Notes: generated by a model not told the origin, from the sequence alone. Positions 35,663-45,415 are shown, counted from the first letter of the stretch. The stretch: DNA of 64,000 bases from Nibribacter koreensis (GCF_039541795.1 NZ_BAABGX010000001.1:248001-312000), one strand, 5' to 3'. Translations and numbers: made by a program.

Positions 35663-38600
35663 ATGAATAGAATATTTACACTAATCTTCCTATTCTTACT
35701 CCTCGTGCTCTGTGCCAATGCGCAGGTAGGCTCCTGGGTGACTAGAAAGTCCCTAGGCAATGACATGTCTGCCAGGGAAGAGCCCGGCATGGCGTCCCTC
35801 AACAACAAGCTCTACATCTTAGGCGGCTACAACAGTTGCGGGCCAAAAGATTTTACGGAGTATGACCCTGCCACTGGAGTATTGAGGAAGCTACAACCCC
35901 TTGGTTCAAGTTGTGCCAATGCTATACGGGGGCGCAGTCTATTTACCGTAAAAGGTAAGATCTATTCCTTTAATGCCTACGGCACCGGCGTGTCTGTGTA
36001 TGATTTTGCAAAGAACGAATGGACGCATGAAAGGCACCTGCCGGCAGATTTAAATCCAGATGCAGGTTTCGTGGTGAACGATACCATCTTTGTGACCTCC
36101 CAAATGGGTAATCACTTCTACTCCTACAACATAGTGTCTAAGACGTTTACGAAGAGAGGTAATTACCCTGGCCCCAGTAATAACAGCGGCACCATTGCTT
36201 TCAGTGTAAATGGGAAAGGCTACTGGGGGGGAGGAACAGCAACCAACACGAACCCATTTTATGAGTACAATCCCACCACAGACTCCTGGACTCCAAAGGC
36301 TGCCATGCCTTATCCCTATACATATGGGTCTGCCATTGGCCTCAAGGGAAAAGGCTACGCAGGCCTGGGCGAGCACCCTACCCAGAAGTCCCAGCTCTGG
36401 TACGAGTATGACCCTGTAGCCAACACGTGGACCAGAAGGCAGAACGTGATGGACGTGCCTGACGTGGGCACCAATACGCCATATCGCATCACCAAAGCTG
36501 GGATTGCCGCCATCGGGGATGACATATTCATCTTTGGTGGTAGCTTCGGCACTAATCCTCCTAAATATTCAGACAATCTTTTTCAATATAGCACCATATC
36601 CCACACTTGGCAAACTACGGATGAGGAGTTAGGTGGTAATAGAACCGAAGCCGCTGGTGTCTACCTCAATGGGAAAATATATGCGGGTGGCGGGCATGAC
36701 AGCGAAAGCCTAGACGATTTCTGGGAATACAACCCAGCTACCAATCAATGGGCCTCTAAGACCCCATTCCCTTCCACCCACGCCCAAAGAGCCGCAGTGG
36801 AGCTGAATGGAAAAGGATACTTCATTGGCGGTTATGATAGAAACATTCCGTATGGTTCAAATGGTCAAAACTACACAGATGCCTTGTTAGAGTATGATCC
36901 AGCTACCAACCAATGGACTTCTAAGGCGCCCTTCCCCGGGGGCAGAAGGACAAGAATGGTAGCGTTGGTTTACAATGGAAAGATTTACGCGGGTATGGGA
37001 GCTAACACAGGTAACACTTCTACCAAAGATTTTTGGGAATATGACCCCGCCACAAATGCCTGGAGACTTTTAGGGAACGCCCCTTTTGAAGCAAGCGATG
37101 GACATTCGCTCAGCTATTTTGTTTTAGGCGACGCCGTCTATGTGTTAAGTTACAGAGGTACTTCCGCAACTGTCAATATGTTCAAGTATTCCTTCTCAAC
37201 CAATACCTGGCAAATCATTCCAGTGTCGGTTCCAGGATATAATACTACAGCTACTACTAACCAGGCTTATGTCTACAACGGGAAGGCATATTTAGTGCTC
37301 CAAGGCAACGGGTATGATGAGAAAATCACGGTATTTGATCCTGTGGCTAATACGTGGCAGTATATTATCAACAAACCCTTCAGTACTAACAGCAAGACCA
37401 TTGTCTCAACTCCATCAGGAATCTATTTTGGATTCGGTGAGAACGGTAGCAATCAAACCTATGGAACCTACTCCTCAAACGCATGGCATGAGCTCAAGTT
37501 TGACATGGGGGTTTCACAACAGGTAGGCCTCTTCACGCCAACGGTAGGCAGTATTTCCAATCCTCCAGAGTCTTGTGGTTCTTACATGCTTCCTCTCAAC
37601 TACGCGCATACCATTTATGACCTGGACGGCAAATTGTTCTCAGCGGTCATTGCCGCTACCAGTGGCGGTAGTGGAGTATGCCATGAGGTCAATTCCATAG
37701 ATACTCAGCAACCCTACAGAACCATGGTAGGCAAATTCGACCAAGCTTACAGTGAGCACGTTATGTTCTTGAACAAAAGCATCTTGTTTAAAAACAGGTC
37801 AAGCCTAGCGAACGGCACCAATTTAAGGCTGTACTATACTACCACTGAGCTGAACAAGTTTGTGCAGGCATTCAACACCAAATACAACACCAGCAAAACC
37901 ATCAATGACATCAAGATCATGCGGTACTTTGGGAGTACCAATGACCATGACCCATTGAATAACATGAATCCGCAGAACTTTGGGGTATTCACTTCGCTCA
38001 CTGGAACATTCAACAACTATGGTCCTGACAAATATCTGGAGCTTACCAGTGTAGCCAGCAAGGAAATAATGGGCGAGTTGTATGCCGTCCTGACTATGGA
38101 TGCCACGCCGCCTGCGCCAACCGTGACCACGCCTGTTACCTATTGCCAGAATGCAACGGCTAGTGCCTTAACGGCCACGGGCGCTAATCTAAAATGGTAT
38201 GCCACGGCCACTACCAGCACCAGCCTTTCCTCTGCACCGGTGCCTGCCACCACGTCGGCGGGGACGGTTTCTTACTGGGTGAGCCAGACGGTAGAAGGGG
38301 TGGAAGGCCCAAGAGCCAAGATAGACGTAACGGTCAATCCTTTGCCAGGTCAACCATCTGGCGCCGGAACGTGGGCCAGCACTATCACATATGGTACAAA
38401 CGCCACCTTTACGGTCAACTCTGTCGTGGGGGCCACTTCTTACAACTGGACAGTGCCTGCAGGGTTTGAAATTGTAGCAGGACAGAATACGAATGCTATA
38501 ATCATAAAATCCACTAATGGATCAGCGACCGGGGCAATCTCTGTGAAGGCGGTGAATGCCTGCGGGGAGGGCATTGCCTATTCAAGAATCATCGCTTCCT

Positions 38601-39352
38601 CAAAAGCCACGCCAACCGTTGCCTTCGATGATGTCACCAGGACCTATAGCCCAAGCACGTTTACCTTAGCGGCTACCACCAATTCTTCAGGAACGGTTTC
38701 TTATCAGGTGCTGGAAGAACTCACCGCTACTTATCCAGGGGATGTCGCGCTCTCTGGTGCTGGCAACAGTGCGGTGACCGTTGTCAAGTCTGGGAAGGTA
38801 AAGGTTAGAGCCACTGTGGCCACAGACGCCAACTACCTGGCGGGCTCAGATGACATGGAGCTCACCATCAATAAGGCTACGGCCACAGTTACGCTCTCTA
38901 ACCTCACGCAACAGTTTGACAACACGCCCAAGGCCGTTACTGTTACTACCAACCCAGCCAACCTAACAGTGCAGACTACATATAACGGCTCAGCCACGGT
39001 GCCTACGGCGGTTGGTACGTATGCTGTGGTGACGCAGGTGGTAGACGTTAACTACGCAGGCACAGCCAATGGCACCTTGACCATTAATACGGTCACGTCT
39101 TCTGTTGACTTAGAAGAAGCTCCAGTGATGAAACTGTACCCTAACCCGTCCACCGGAAAGTCGCTACTGGAGTTGGGTAAAGGAAACAAGGCCGTTGTGA
39201 CAGTGACCAGTGCATCTGGCAAACTTGTTAGCCAGTCCACAGTGAAAGACCGTATCGAGATAAATCTGGAAGCCTTGGCCACAGGAATCTACTTCGTGAC
39301 GGTGCAGGTACAGGACAAGGTGCCAGTGGTACTAAGATTGTCTAAGTTTTAA
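35663..39352 (+). CDS. Large secreted kelch-repeat protein with T9SS sorting domain
   Basis: 1229 residues with a signal peptide (MNRIFTLIFLFLLLVLCANAQ). Residues about 25-600 hold kelch repeats; the motifs YEYDPVANTWTRR, WEYNPATNQWASK and LEYDPATNQWTSK recur about every 50 residues and should fold as beta-propellers. A unique region (600-810) is followed by Ig-like and MBG-type repeats (about 815-1150: TPVTYCQNATASALTATG, KATATVTLSNLTQQFDN). The end (LYPNPSTGKSLLELG...GIYFVTVQ) is a type IX secretion C-terminal domain. It is exported through the outer membrane and possibly attached to the surface. It stands alone. Confidence 0.93.
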   Translation: MNRIFTLIFLFLLLVLCANAQVGSWVTRKSLGNDMSAREEPGMASLNNKLYILGGYNSCGPKDFTEYDPATGVLRKLQPLGSSCANAIRGRSLFTVKGKIYSFNAYGTGVSVYDFAKNEWTHERHLPADLNPDAGFVVNDTIFVTSQMGNHFYSYNIVSKTFTKRGNYPGPSNNSGTIAFSVNGKGYWGGGTATNTNPFYEYNPTTDSWTPKAAMPYPYTYGSAIGLKGKGYAGLGEHPTQKSQLWYEYDPVANTWTRRQNVMDVPDVGTNTPYRITKAGIAAIGDDIFIFGGSFGTNPPKYSDNLFQYSTISHTWQTTDEELGGNRTEAAGVYLNGKIYAGGGHDSESLDDFWEYNPATNQWASKTPFPSTHAQRAAVELNGKGYFIGGYDRNIPYGSNGQNYTDALLEYDPATNQWTSKAPFPGGRRTRMVALVYNGKIYAGMGANTGNTSTKDFWEYDPATNAWRLLGNAPFEASDGHSLSYFVLGDAVYVLSYRGTSATVNMFKYSFSTNTWQIIPVSVPGYNTTATTNQAYVYNGKAYLVLQGNGYDEKITVFDPVANTWQYIINKPFSTNSKTIVSTPSGIYFGFGENGSNQTYGTYSSNAWHELKFDMGVSQQVGLFTPTVGSISNPPESCGSYMLPLNYAHTIYDLDGKLFSAVIAATSGGSGVCHEVNSIDTQQPYRTMVGKFDQAYSEHVMFLNKSILFKNRSSLANGTNLRLYYTTTELNKFVQAFNTKYNTSKTINDIKIMRYFGSTNDHDPLNNMNPQNFGVFTSLTGTFNNYGPDKYLELTSVASKEIMGELYAVLTMDATPPAPTVTTPVTYCQNATASALTATGANLKWYATATTSTSLSSAPVPATTSAGTVSYWVSQTVEGVEGPRAKIDVTVNPLPGQPSGAGTWASTITYGTNATFTVNSVVGATSYNWTVPAGFEIVAGQNTNAIIIKSTNGSATGAISVKAVNACGEGIAYSRIIASSKATPTVAFDDVTRTYSPSTFTLAATTNSSGTVSYQVLEELTATYPGDVALSGAGNSAVTVVKSGKVKVRATVATDANYLAGSDDMELTINKATATVTLSNLTQQFDNTPKAVTVTTNPANLTVQTTYNGSATVPTAVGTYAVVTQVVDVNYAGTANGTLTINTVTSSVDLEEAPVMKLYPNPSTGKSLLELGKGNKAVVTVTSASGKLVSQSTVKDRIEINLEALATGIYFVTVQVQDKVPVVLRLSKF

Positions 39353-39515
39353 AGGAAAAAATATCCATCGCATTTAGTAAATAAATTGAATAGCCTCGGT
39401 TCTTTCTATATATGAGAGCCGGGGCTATTTTTAAGTATAGCATTATAGTTCAATACGCTTTTATCTATACATCATATCCACTTTACCGGAAAGTCTTCCT
39501 TCTTATATGTTTTGT

Positions 39516-39546
39516 GTCCCAGAAAACGGCCTTCATATGAAACGGA
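39516..39546. repeat. Second palindromic repeat family, copy 2 (inverted)
   Basis: TCCCAGAAAACGGCCTTCATATGAAAC; read on the other strand it matches TCATGAAATGGCCGTTTTACGA at 50646-50673. It stands directly before the 220-bp repeat at 39550-39768, in the same position as in the copy at 50.6 kb. Confidence 0.5.
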
Positions 39547-39549
39547 AAC

Positions 39550-39768
39550 TGACCATGTAGAATTAAGCCATTATCAGTGAAGTTGGCACCTTAATAACTC
39601 ATCTCATTATAATAAGATAGTTTTTCGACTCTGTGACGGGCTCAAAATGTTTTAGAATTAAAATGGTAAGCTTAGAAAGTTGTACGTATATCTTTCCGCA
39701 TACCAAATAAAAAGGTCTGTAAGAGATTATCTTACAGGCCTTTTGAGATTATAATTGAAGTCTGTGGT
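39550..39768. repeat. tRNA-Glu-linked direct repeat, left copy
   Basis: Aligns with 50680-50886 at roughly three quarters identity by eye. Shared blocks include CCATGTAG, TATTAAGCC, ATCAGTGAAGTTG, GTAAGCTTAGAAAGTTGTAC, GTATATCT and the terminator-like stem. The right copy runs straight into an intact tRNA-Glu gene; this one runs into a degraded tRNA-like sequence. Both copies are in the same orientation, 11.1 kb apart. Confidence 0.75.
39710..39744. terminator. Terminator-like hairpin in the left repeat
   Basis: AAAAGGTCTGTAA-GAGATTATC-TTACAGGCCTTTT (one G-T pair), the counterpart of the terminator at 50840-50872. No intact gene ends here; it may once have ended a tRNA. Confidence 0.7.
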
Positions 39769-39792
39769 ATAGAATTGTCGACCCTTATCCAA
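39768..39792 (-). pseudogene. Degraded tRNA-Glu 3' remnant
   Basis: AAGTCTGTGGTATAGAATTG then TCGACCCTTATCC matches the tRNA-Glu 3' half (TAGTCCGTAGGGGAATCGAA, CCCCTGTTACC) with insertions and changes that destroy the T stem. Its position right after the repeat shared with the intact gene supports common origin. The 5' half of the tRNA is missing. Confidence 0.5.
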
Positions 39793-40599
39793 AAAAATAG
39801 CTTTACGATTTTCTTGAGCATTAAATCATAACCTGAAATCCTATAGCGTCTGCTGAACATAACCTCCGTTCTTGGACTAGCTATACCTAAATATTTATCA
39901 TATAATAGCTTTGGTATTTTTTTTGGTAAAGGCTAGGTATAGAAAGCTTGTGTAATCCGATTCATCATGAAATACCGCCTACGGGAAAAAGCTCCCCTTC
40001 CCCGATAAGTTCGGAGAGAGCTGAAAAGGAAACCCGATAACCCACCGAGGCGGTGTCTATCCTGAACAGCCCCCTGGCTTTGGAGGCAGGCGCAAGGCCC
40101 TTGGACCTATCCCCGCGCCTTGTCAATATCCCGGTGGGGTCTTCCAGCTCCCATGAGCAGCGTCGGCAGGGAGGGAAGTCCCCTGCACGGACAGGGCTGG
40201 GGCAACAGTGGCCAGAGCCAATCCGTCGCAAAGCCCGCCGAGCATTTTTCGCCGGATCACTAAGTTTTACTCATCCATTATATTTTGAACGCCCTATTTG
40301 AAAATTCTGGGTAATGAACCGGCATGCTTCCAGAACATTTCCGCAAATCAACCACTGGCATGTGTTCTTCTTGCCTGGGACAAGGTTTAGATTGCCGGCA
40401 TCCTAGTACTATACTATGCCCTTGGGGTTCTGCAGGTCCTTTCTGTGTTTACATGACGGCGAACTTTAACGTTAATCCACAGCGAACAGAGGCAAGCTAT
40501 CGTATATGAGGGCCAGAGAAGATAAGCACCAACCTTAGACTAAAAGGTTGCAAATTTATTATTGCTAAATTGCAAGACCTTGCTTAACAAAACCCGCCC
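39793..40599. other. Intergenic region with a GC-rich block
   Basis: About 800 bp. Positions 39965-40260 are strikingly GC-rich between AT-rich flanks. The minus strand there has an open frame of about 88 codons with a Cys/Arg/Pro-rich start (GHCCPSPVRAGDFPPCRRCS) and a calmer end (SVGYRVSFSALSELIGEGE). No family is recognised. It could be a fragment of a foreign gene. The rest has no visible gene. Confidence 0.45.
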
Positions 40600-41397
40600 A
40601 TGATAAATGCCATAGAAAGGAACAATGTTAAAGTCTTGGGCAATGGCAGCACGCCAATGCTCTTTGCCCATGGGTATGGATGTGACCAAAACATGTGGCG
40701 ATTCGTATACCCAGCCTTCACCGAGCAATACAAAGTAGTGTTATTTGACCATGTTGGGTTCGGGCACTCTGATGTTTCGGAATACTCGCCTCAAAGGTAT
40801 GGCTCACTTCAAGCCTACGCCGATGACATCATCGGCATCTGCACTGAGTTGGGCCTGAAGGATGTCATCTTCGTAGGGCATTCGGTTAGTGCCATGATCG
40901 GTGTCCTGGCTGCTAATACATCCCCTAGGCTCTTTAGTAAATTAATCCTTGTAGGCCCGTCCCCAAAGTATATAAATGAAAATGGGTACGTGGGAGGGTT
41001 TGACCGAGATTCTATTAATGGTCTTTTGGAATCATTGGATGGTGATTACCTAGCCTGGTCCAATGCCATGGCCCCGGTAATCATGGGAAACGCCGAAAAG
41101 CCGGAGTTAGGCGAAGAGCTGGCTGCGAGCTTCTGCCGGAGCAATGAAGAGATTGCGAAGAATTTCGCATACCTGACTTTCCTCTCTGACGGGAGGGAAG
41201 CCTTGAAAAGGGTCAAGGTTAAAACACTGGTGTTGCAATGCAAGGAAGATGTGATAGCACCGATAGAAGTTGGCAAGTACGTACATGAATCTATTGAAGG
41301 CAGCTCCTTTGTTCTGCTGGATGCCACGGGGCACTGCCCCAACTTGAGTGCCCCAGAATATACTGTAGATGCCATCAAGGGTTTTTTGCAGGAGTAA
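40600..41397 (+). CDS. rsbQ: RsbQ-like alpha/beta hydrolase
   Basis: 265 residues, close to B. subtilis RsbQ (269). The catalytic triad is visible: Ser95 in FVGHSVSAMIG, Asp217 in CKEDVIAP and His245 in GHCPNLSAP, plus the oxyanion motif FAHGYGCDQNMW and the family segment FDHVGFGHSDVS. RsbQ works with a PAS-containing phosphatase (RsbP) in energy-stress signalling; plant D14/KAI2 receptors are relatives, so a small ligand is likely. Here it opens a cluster of PAS, GAF, H-NOX and STAS-like genes, but no PP2C phosphatase is seen. The name reflects the family, not proven function. Confidence 0.88.
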   Translation: MINAIERNNVKVLGNGSTPMLFAHGYGCDQNMWRFVYPAFTEQYKVVLFDHVGFGHSDVSEYSPQRYGSLQAYADDIIGICTELGLKDVIFVGHSVSAMIGVLAANTSPRLFSKLILVGPSPKYINENGYVGGFDRDSINGLLESLDGDYLAWSNAMAPVIMGNAEKPELGEELAASFCRSNEEIAKNFAYLTFLSDGREALKRVKVKTLVLQCKEDVIAPIEVGKYVHESIEGSSFVLLDATGHCPNLSAPEYTVDAIKGFLQE

Positions 41398-41459
41398 CAT
41401 GTCAAAATAGTAGACTGCTAACCAATAACAAGGGCTAGGGGTGTGCCCATTTCCAATTA

Positions 41460-41867
41460 ATGGCAAAAAGAGAGTTGAAAAAGGCGAATGGAGATGTCTA
41501 TCTGGAAGCGAGCAGATCTCACGATAATAGCTTTATCTTTGTAAACTGGATTGGTATCCAGTCGTTAGAATCAATCATGATGGGCGCGAATGTTGTCTTG
41601 GATATGCTTCGTGAAAGACCCTGTCCCAAAATCCTAAACAGCAATAAAGAACTAATCGGCCCATGGAATGATGGGGCCTTATTTTTAGGGAAAAAGTGGG
41701 CATCAAAAGCCAAACAGGCTGGTGTCACCAAATTCGCCCAAATCCTGGGTCCTGGAATTTATGGCCGAAAATCCTTTAGCTTCTTCCTAGAATACGCTAT
41801 CGACCACTTGGATATAAAGTCTTTTGAGACCGAGTCGGAGGCTCTTGCCTGGTTAAACGAAAGATAA
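41460..41867 (+). CDS. STAS/SpoIIAA-like small protein, plus-strand family member A
   Basis: 135 residues. It shares a pattern with the proteins at 45416, 45835 and 49627: an N-terminal strand (GDVYLEASRSHDNS), FVNWIGIQSLESIMMGA, a central ILNSNKELIGPWNDG, then KWASKAKQAGVTKFAQI and a C-terminal FETESEALAWLNE. The strand-helix order and the closing A-x-x-WL motif suggest a SpoIIAA-like/STAS fold. It lies 62 bp after the RsbQ-like gene on the same strand. It is probably a protein-protein switch, but the typical phosphorylatable Ser is not obvious. Assignment to the fold is tentative. Confidence 0.7.
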   Translation: MAKRELKKANGDVYLEASRSHDNSFIFVNWIGIQSLESIMMGANVVLDMLRERPCPKILNSNKELIGPWNDGALFLGKKWASKAKQAGVTKFAQILGPGIYGRKSFSFFLEYAIDHLDIKSFETESEALAWLNER

Positions 41868-41886
41868 AAAGGTTCTTATCATCTGA

Positions 41887-42294
41887 TTAGACTTCCAGAA
41901 GCCATGCCTCAGCTTCTGCTCTTGTCACGAATGTCCTGTTTTAAATAGATAAACCTGTTTTCTGGGTACCCTCATCGGAAATTTCCTTGGAGCGCACCTC
42001 CCGGGCTTCATCCAGCGCAAGGATGCGGTCTAGCTTCCTCAGCCTAGTGCCCATCAAGTTCAGGGAGAACCTATGCGTGACAGCCTTGTAAGCTTCGTCC
42101 TTCACCTCTATCACTGACTTGTTCGATTCAATGCAAGGAGCTTGATGTCATAGTTAGTGAGGGTGTCAACGATTTGACTTAGGCAGAAGCTCAACTCTGA
42201 CATACCCAATGCCTAGATTGTCGGGCATGGTGGTGACAGGGGCATACTAGGCGGGGTCCTAGTCCAGAGTGATCATGGCGTCTTAAATTACCAT
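41887..42294 (-). pseudogene. Decayed STAS-like gene, minus-strand family
   Basis: Read leftward from an ATG at 42292-42294, the sequence parallels the intact protein at 47483-47896 over its whole length: MITLD-stop-DPA-stop where the intact protein has LITLEYDPAT, then NYDIKLL, SNKSVIEVKDEAYKAVTHRFS and LMGTRLRKLDRI, and EAEAWLLEV at the end. Several in-frame stops and at least one frameshift after NYDIKLL break it. The 408-bp length equals the intact gene (414 bp), so it is a full-length relic. Confidence 0.75.
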
Positions 42295-42367
42295 TTGAGC
42301 TTAGGGGGGTGTTCGTCCTGGAATATATAGCCGTTTGACTACGTAGCTAGATTTTAGTTTTATGCCC

Positions 42368-42568
42368 TTAAGCGCAATGCTTTAATTTTTCTACTCTGAA
42401 ATCGTCATCACCCAGCTCGGATATGGCGAACCTACAAGCAGAGTAGTATGTTTTAAAATACCCCACAATCTTCTCATTAATAATAAGGGCGTGCGCCTCA
42501 GAGGTAAGGCTCTGGGCGTCTTCTAACTTCTGGGATTCAGAAACAAGTTGCGCGTATAAATGGTACAT
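42368..42568 (-). CDS. Small unknown protein
   Basis: 66 residues from an ATG at 42566-42568 (the frame is open to 42640). The sequence MYHLYAQLVSESQKLEDAQ... with an internal ALIINEKIVGYFKTYYSACRF has plausible amphipathic character, but no family is recognised. It lies between two pseudogene remnants, so it may itself be a fragment or chance. Confidence 0.35.
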   Translation of the reverse strand: MYHLYAQLVSESQKLEDAQSLTSEAHALIINEKIVGYFKTYYSACRFAISELGDDDFRVEKLKHCA

Positions 42569-42949
42569 ATAGGGGAGATTTTGTCCGCAAAGATAAGAAA
42601 ACGCATGTAGATACACTAGTTTAGTCCATGTTCTTAGCAAGTCAATTAACCAATGCCCGTCTCTAATAGGTCAATGAGAACTTTACTCCACGGCTCTGAC
42701 TAAACTCCTTAGTGTCACTGGCTAACAAGGGGCCTGCAAGGCAGCCGTTTTTTTATTTTAATAAGTATTAATACTATGGTTATTCTGATTTTATTTTATG
42801 GTCAACCACGTATAGTATAAAGAAAAAATAAATCAGATGAGGCAAGGAGAGCATACAATGAATGATTTTGAGAGAATGTTCGCTCATTCAAACACGCCAC
42901 ATGCAGCAACATGAATGCATCGGTAAAGGTGGGGTGGATTGAAGGAAGG

Positions 42950-43037
42950 AGAAGATTAACATCCAGGGTCTGCCTTTTCATTTCAGTAAGTTCAAGCACT
43001 ATGATGACGCCAAGGCCTGGCTTCTCCAAAAATAGTA
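42950..43037 (+). pseudogene. C-terminal remnant of a plus-strand STAS-like gene
   Basis: The frame ending in TAG at 43035-43037 reads LPFHFSKFKHYDDAKAWLLQ, which matches the C-terminal end of the protein at 49627 (IPFEFQYFDSLEDACAWLG). Upstream the frame is broken and only vague similarity remains. Confidence 0.55.
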
Positions 43038-43513
43038 AGTCCAAGCAGACAGGTGGATGTATTCCAGGCTTCCGGTCGCAGGAAGTATTTACGTCCTAAC
43101 AGGCAGAAGGCTAACTAAGATGGCCCTTCTGATGGATTGTCGTTGGAAAGCCCGAATCTCCTTATCCATACTTTTCAAACGATCCTTTTCAAAAAATACA
43201 ACTACCTATTGTCGGTCGCTATACCTTGGTCAATTTTTCTGTAACTCCAGCCAAAAAATACCTTAGGATTGTCAATGATTTATAACAGTACTCATGTAGA
43301 ACAACCAGACTAATATGGGTCTTCGTTGGATTACATAAGAACTGAGGAAAGGCGCAAAACAGGCATCCGGCATTCTGCGTTGAATGGCCGGGCGCTAGTC
43401 ATTGTCGAGGGTTATTTATCATTAAGGTCGGAGGCTGATTTTGGGAGGTCTTACCGCCTATTTCCTTATATTGCGCTTCTGTAAAAATAGATTGACAGTT
43501 ATCGCCACTGCAA
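43038..43513. other. Intergenic region before the PAS gene
   Basis: About 475 bp with short chance frames only. It must carry the promoter for the PAS-CZB-STAS genes that follow; no box was identified with confidence. Confidence 0.4.
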
Positions 43514-44815
43514 ATGGAAAATACAACATCTGAGCATATGACCAAACAAACTGAGTCCGAATCAGCGCTGGAGAAACAGCTCAAGATAACCAACACCATC
43601 ACCGACAATGCCACGGTGGCCATGTTCATGATGAATGACAGGGGCTTCTGCACGTTCATGAACCCTGCGGCCGAGAAAATGACAGGCTTTACCTTTGCAG
43701 AGGTGCAGGACAAGCCGTTGCACGACATAATCCATCACCACCACCCCGACGGCACTCCTTACCCTATGGCGGACTGCCCCATTGACCGGGCCCTGCCTAC
43801 CAACAACAACGTACGGGCGCACCAGGACGTCTTCATCAGGAAGGACGGCAGCTTCTTCCCCGTTAGCTGTGCGGCCAGCCCGATCTTTGAGAACGGGGTG
43901 CCTGTGGCCACGGTCATCGAGGTGAAGGACCTCACCGAGGAGAAGGCGGCAGAAAGGGCCTTGAGGGACAGCGAGGAGAAGTTCAGGTTCATGGCCGAGT
44001 CTCTGCCCCAGATGTTCTGGACCACCCGGCCGGACGGGTACTGCGACTACTACAACCAGAGGTGGGCGGAGTATACCGGCATTCCGCTGGACAGACTGTA
44101 CGGCTACGGCTGGCTGGAGACCGTGCATCCGGATGATGCCCAGAAGGCCAGCAATGCTTGGAACAGGGCTGTGGAGACAAAGACGGAGTACCAGGTGGAA
44201 TACCGGGTCCGGCGGCACGACGGTACCTACCGCTGGCACCTGACTAAGGGCCTGCCCCGGCTGAATGAAAGTGGGGAGGTTATGATGTGGGTGGGCAGTA
44301 CCACCGACTACCACGAGCAGAAAAAAATGGTGGAGGAGCTCGTGGCAACCAACGAGGAGCTGGCGGCCTCTTTCGACCGCGAGGTGGCGGCCTCCCAGAA
44401 GGCTGAGTCCCAACGACTGCTTCTGCACGACCTGTTCATGCAGGCGCCGGCACTGGTGGCCATACAGCGGGGCCCTGAGCATGTATACGAAATGGTCAAC
44501 CCGTTCTACCAGCAACTAGCGCCAGGAAGGGAGTTCATCGGCAAGACGGTGGAGCAGGCCTGGCCCGAGTTAAAGGGACAGGGTTTTTTCAAACTGCTGG
44601 ACAAAGTTTACCAGACCGGCGAACCTTTCGTAGGCAATGAGATGCTGGCGAAGATAGACCGTCATGGGAACGGGCAGATGGTGGATACCTACTATAATTT
44701 CGTGTATCAGGCCTTTAAGGAAGAGGGTAGAATTGCGGGAATCGTGACCTTTGGATTTGAGGTCACTGACTTGGTTCTGGCAAAGCTTGACAATCAGGTG
44801 AAATCAGAAGAATAG
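43514..44815 (+). CDS. PAS-only sensor protein with three PAS domains
   Basis: 433 residues. PAS 1 (about 23-140) reads ITDNATVAMFMMNDRGFCTFMN and includes DGSFFPVSCAASPI. PAS 2 (about 157-272) reads FRFMAESLPQMFWTTRPDGYCDYYN and ends with a PAC segment (RRHDGTYRWHLTKGLP). A charged helix links to PAS 3 (about 305-420: LLHDLFMQAPALVAIQRGP). In related proteins such an array leads into a histidine kinase; here it stops after PAS 3, with no kinase, phosphatase or cyclase domain. The CZB-like gene follows after 50 bp. It presumably acts through partner proteins. Confidence 0.9.
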   Translation: MENTTSEHMTKQTESESALEKQLKITNTITDNATVAMFMMNDRGFCTFMNPAAEKMTGFTFAEVQDKPLHDIIHHHHPDGTPYPMADCPIDRALPTNNNVRAHQDVFIRKDGSFFPVSCAASPIFENGVPVATVIEVKDLTEEKAAERALRDSEEKFRFMAESLPQMFWTTRPDGYCDYYNQRWAEYTGIPLDRLYGYGWLETVHPDDAQKASNAWNRAVETKTEYQVEYRVRRHDGTYRWHLTKGLPRLNESGEVMMWVGSTTDYHEQKKMVEELVATNEELAASFDREVAASQKAESQRLLLHDLFMQAPALVAIQRGPEHVYEMVNPFYQQLAPGREFIGKTVEQAWPELKGQGFFKLLDKVYQTGEPFVGNEMLAKIDRHGNGQMVDTYYNFVYQAFKEEGRIAGIVTFGFEVTDLVLAKLDNQVKSEE

Positions 44816-44865
44816 CAAGGATATTTCAATCGTAGCTTTCGTTTTTACTACACCAATCCCCCAAT

Positions 44866-45228
44866 ATGTTACACAAACAGGATAGTCTTCAGAGCCTAGA
44901 CATAAAGCAGGCCAGGGTGAAATTCATCCTGTTCAAGTCAAAGCTGCGGTCCATCCTGTACGGAAGTTCCGCGGACGACTCGGTGCTGTCCCCAAGGGAT
45001 AACTCTCTGGGGCAGTGGTTGTATGCCTCTGCCTTGGCAAAATACGGACACTTGGCAGAGATAAGGGAGATCGAGAAGATCAATCTGTCCATCTCCGGCA
45101 TAGCCAAGGATTTGATTAGCCTTTACAAAGGAGGCAAGATAGACGAGGCCCGGTCAGGGCTGACCCACCTTGACAGATGGGAGGAAGAACTGATAAGGTT
45201 GCTTGATGAGATTGAAAGCAAAGCCTAA
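44866..45228 (+). CDS. CZB-like helical protein lacking the zinc ligands
   Basis: 120 residues. The order QARVKFILFKSKL, DNSLGQWLYASALAKYGHL and EIREIEKINLSI matches the chemoreceptor zinc-binding (CZB) fold. The four usual Zn ligands appear replaced: His to Phe20, Cys to Asn46, His to Asn73 and His to Ser77. The scaffold residues (LGxWLY, YGHL) are kept, so the fold may be used for another purpose. It stands alone, not fused to a receptor or cyclase. A related protein is at 50046-50393. Confidence 0.75.
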   Translation: MLHKQDSLQSLDIKQARVKFILFKSKLRSILYGSSADDSVLSPRDNSLGQWLYASALAKYGHLAEIREIEKINLSISGIAKDLISLYKGGKIDEARSGLTHLDRWEEELIRLLDEIESKA

Positions 45229-45415
45229 TGAAAATTCCCAAATGGGGAAATACTTTTAAAAAGGTAGCTTTCATGAGTAAATGTCTTAACCGATGATTTA
45301 CTATAAGATTTGGAGAAAGGACTGAAACATTGACCGGCTGTAACAAGATTTACGCTATTTAACGATTTACGACATCTATAGAACCTTAGGCGGCAACTTA
45401 CGTCTAGGTAGCATT

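Noticed and set aside
43562..44515. 317-codon leftward frame opposite the PAS gene
   Set aside because: The plus strand encodes three clear PAS domains; the leftward frame is His/Arg/Val-rich and has no domain.
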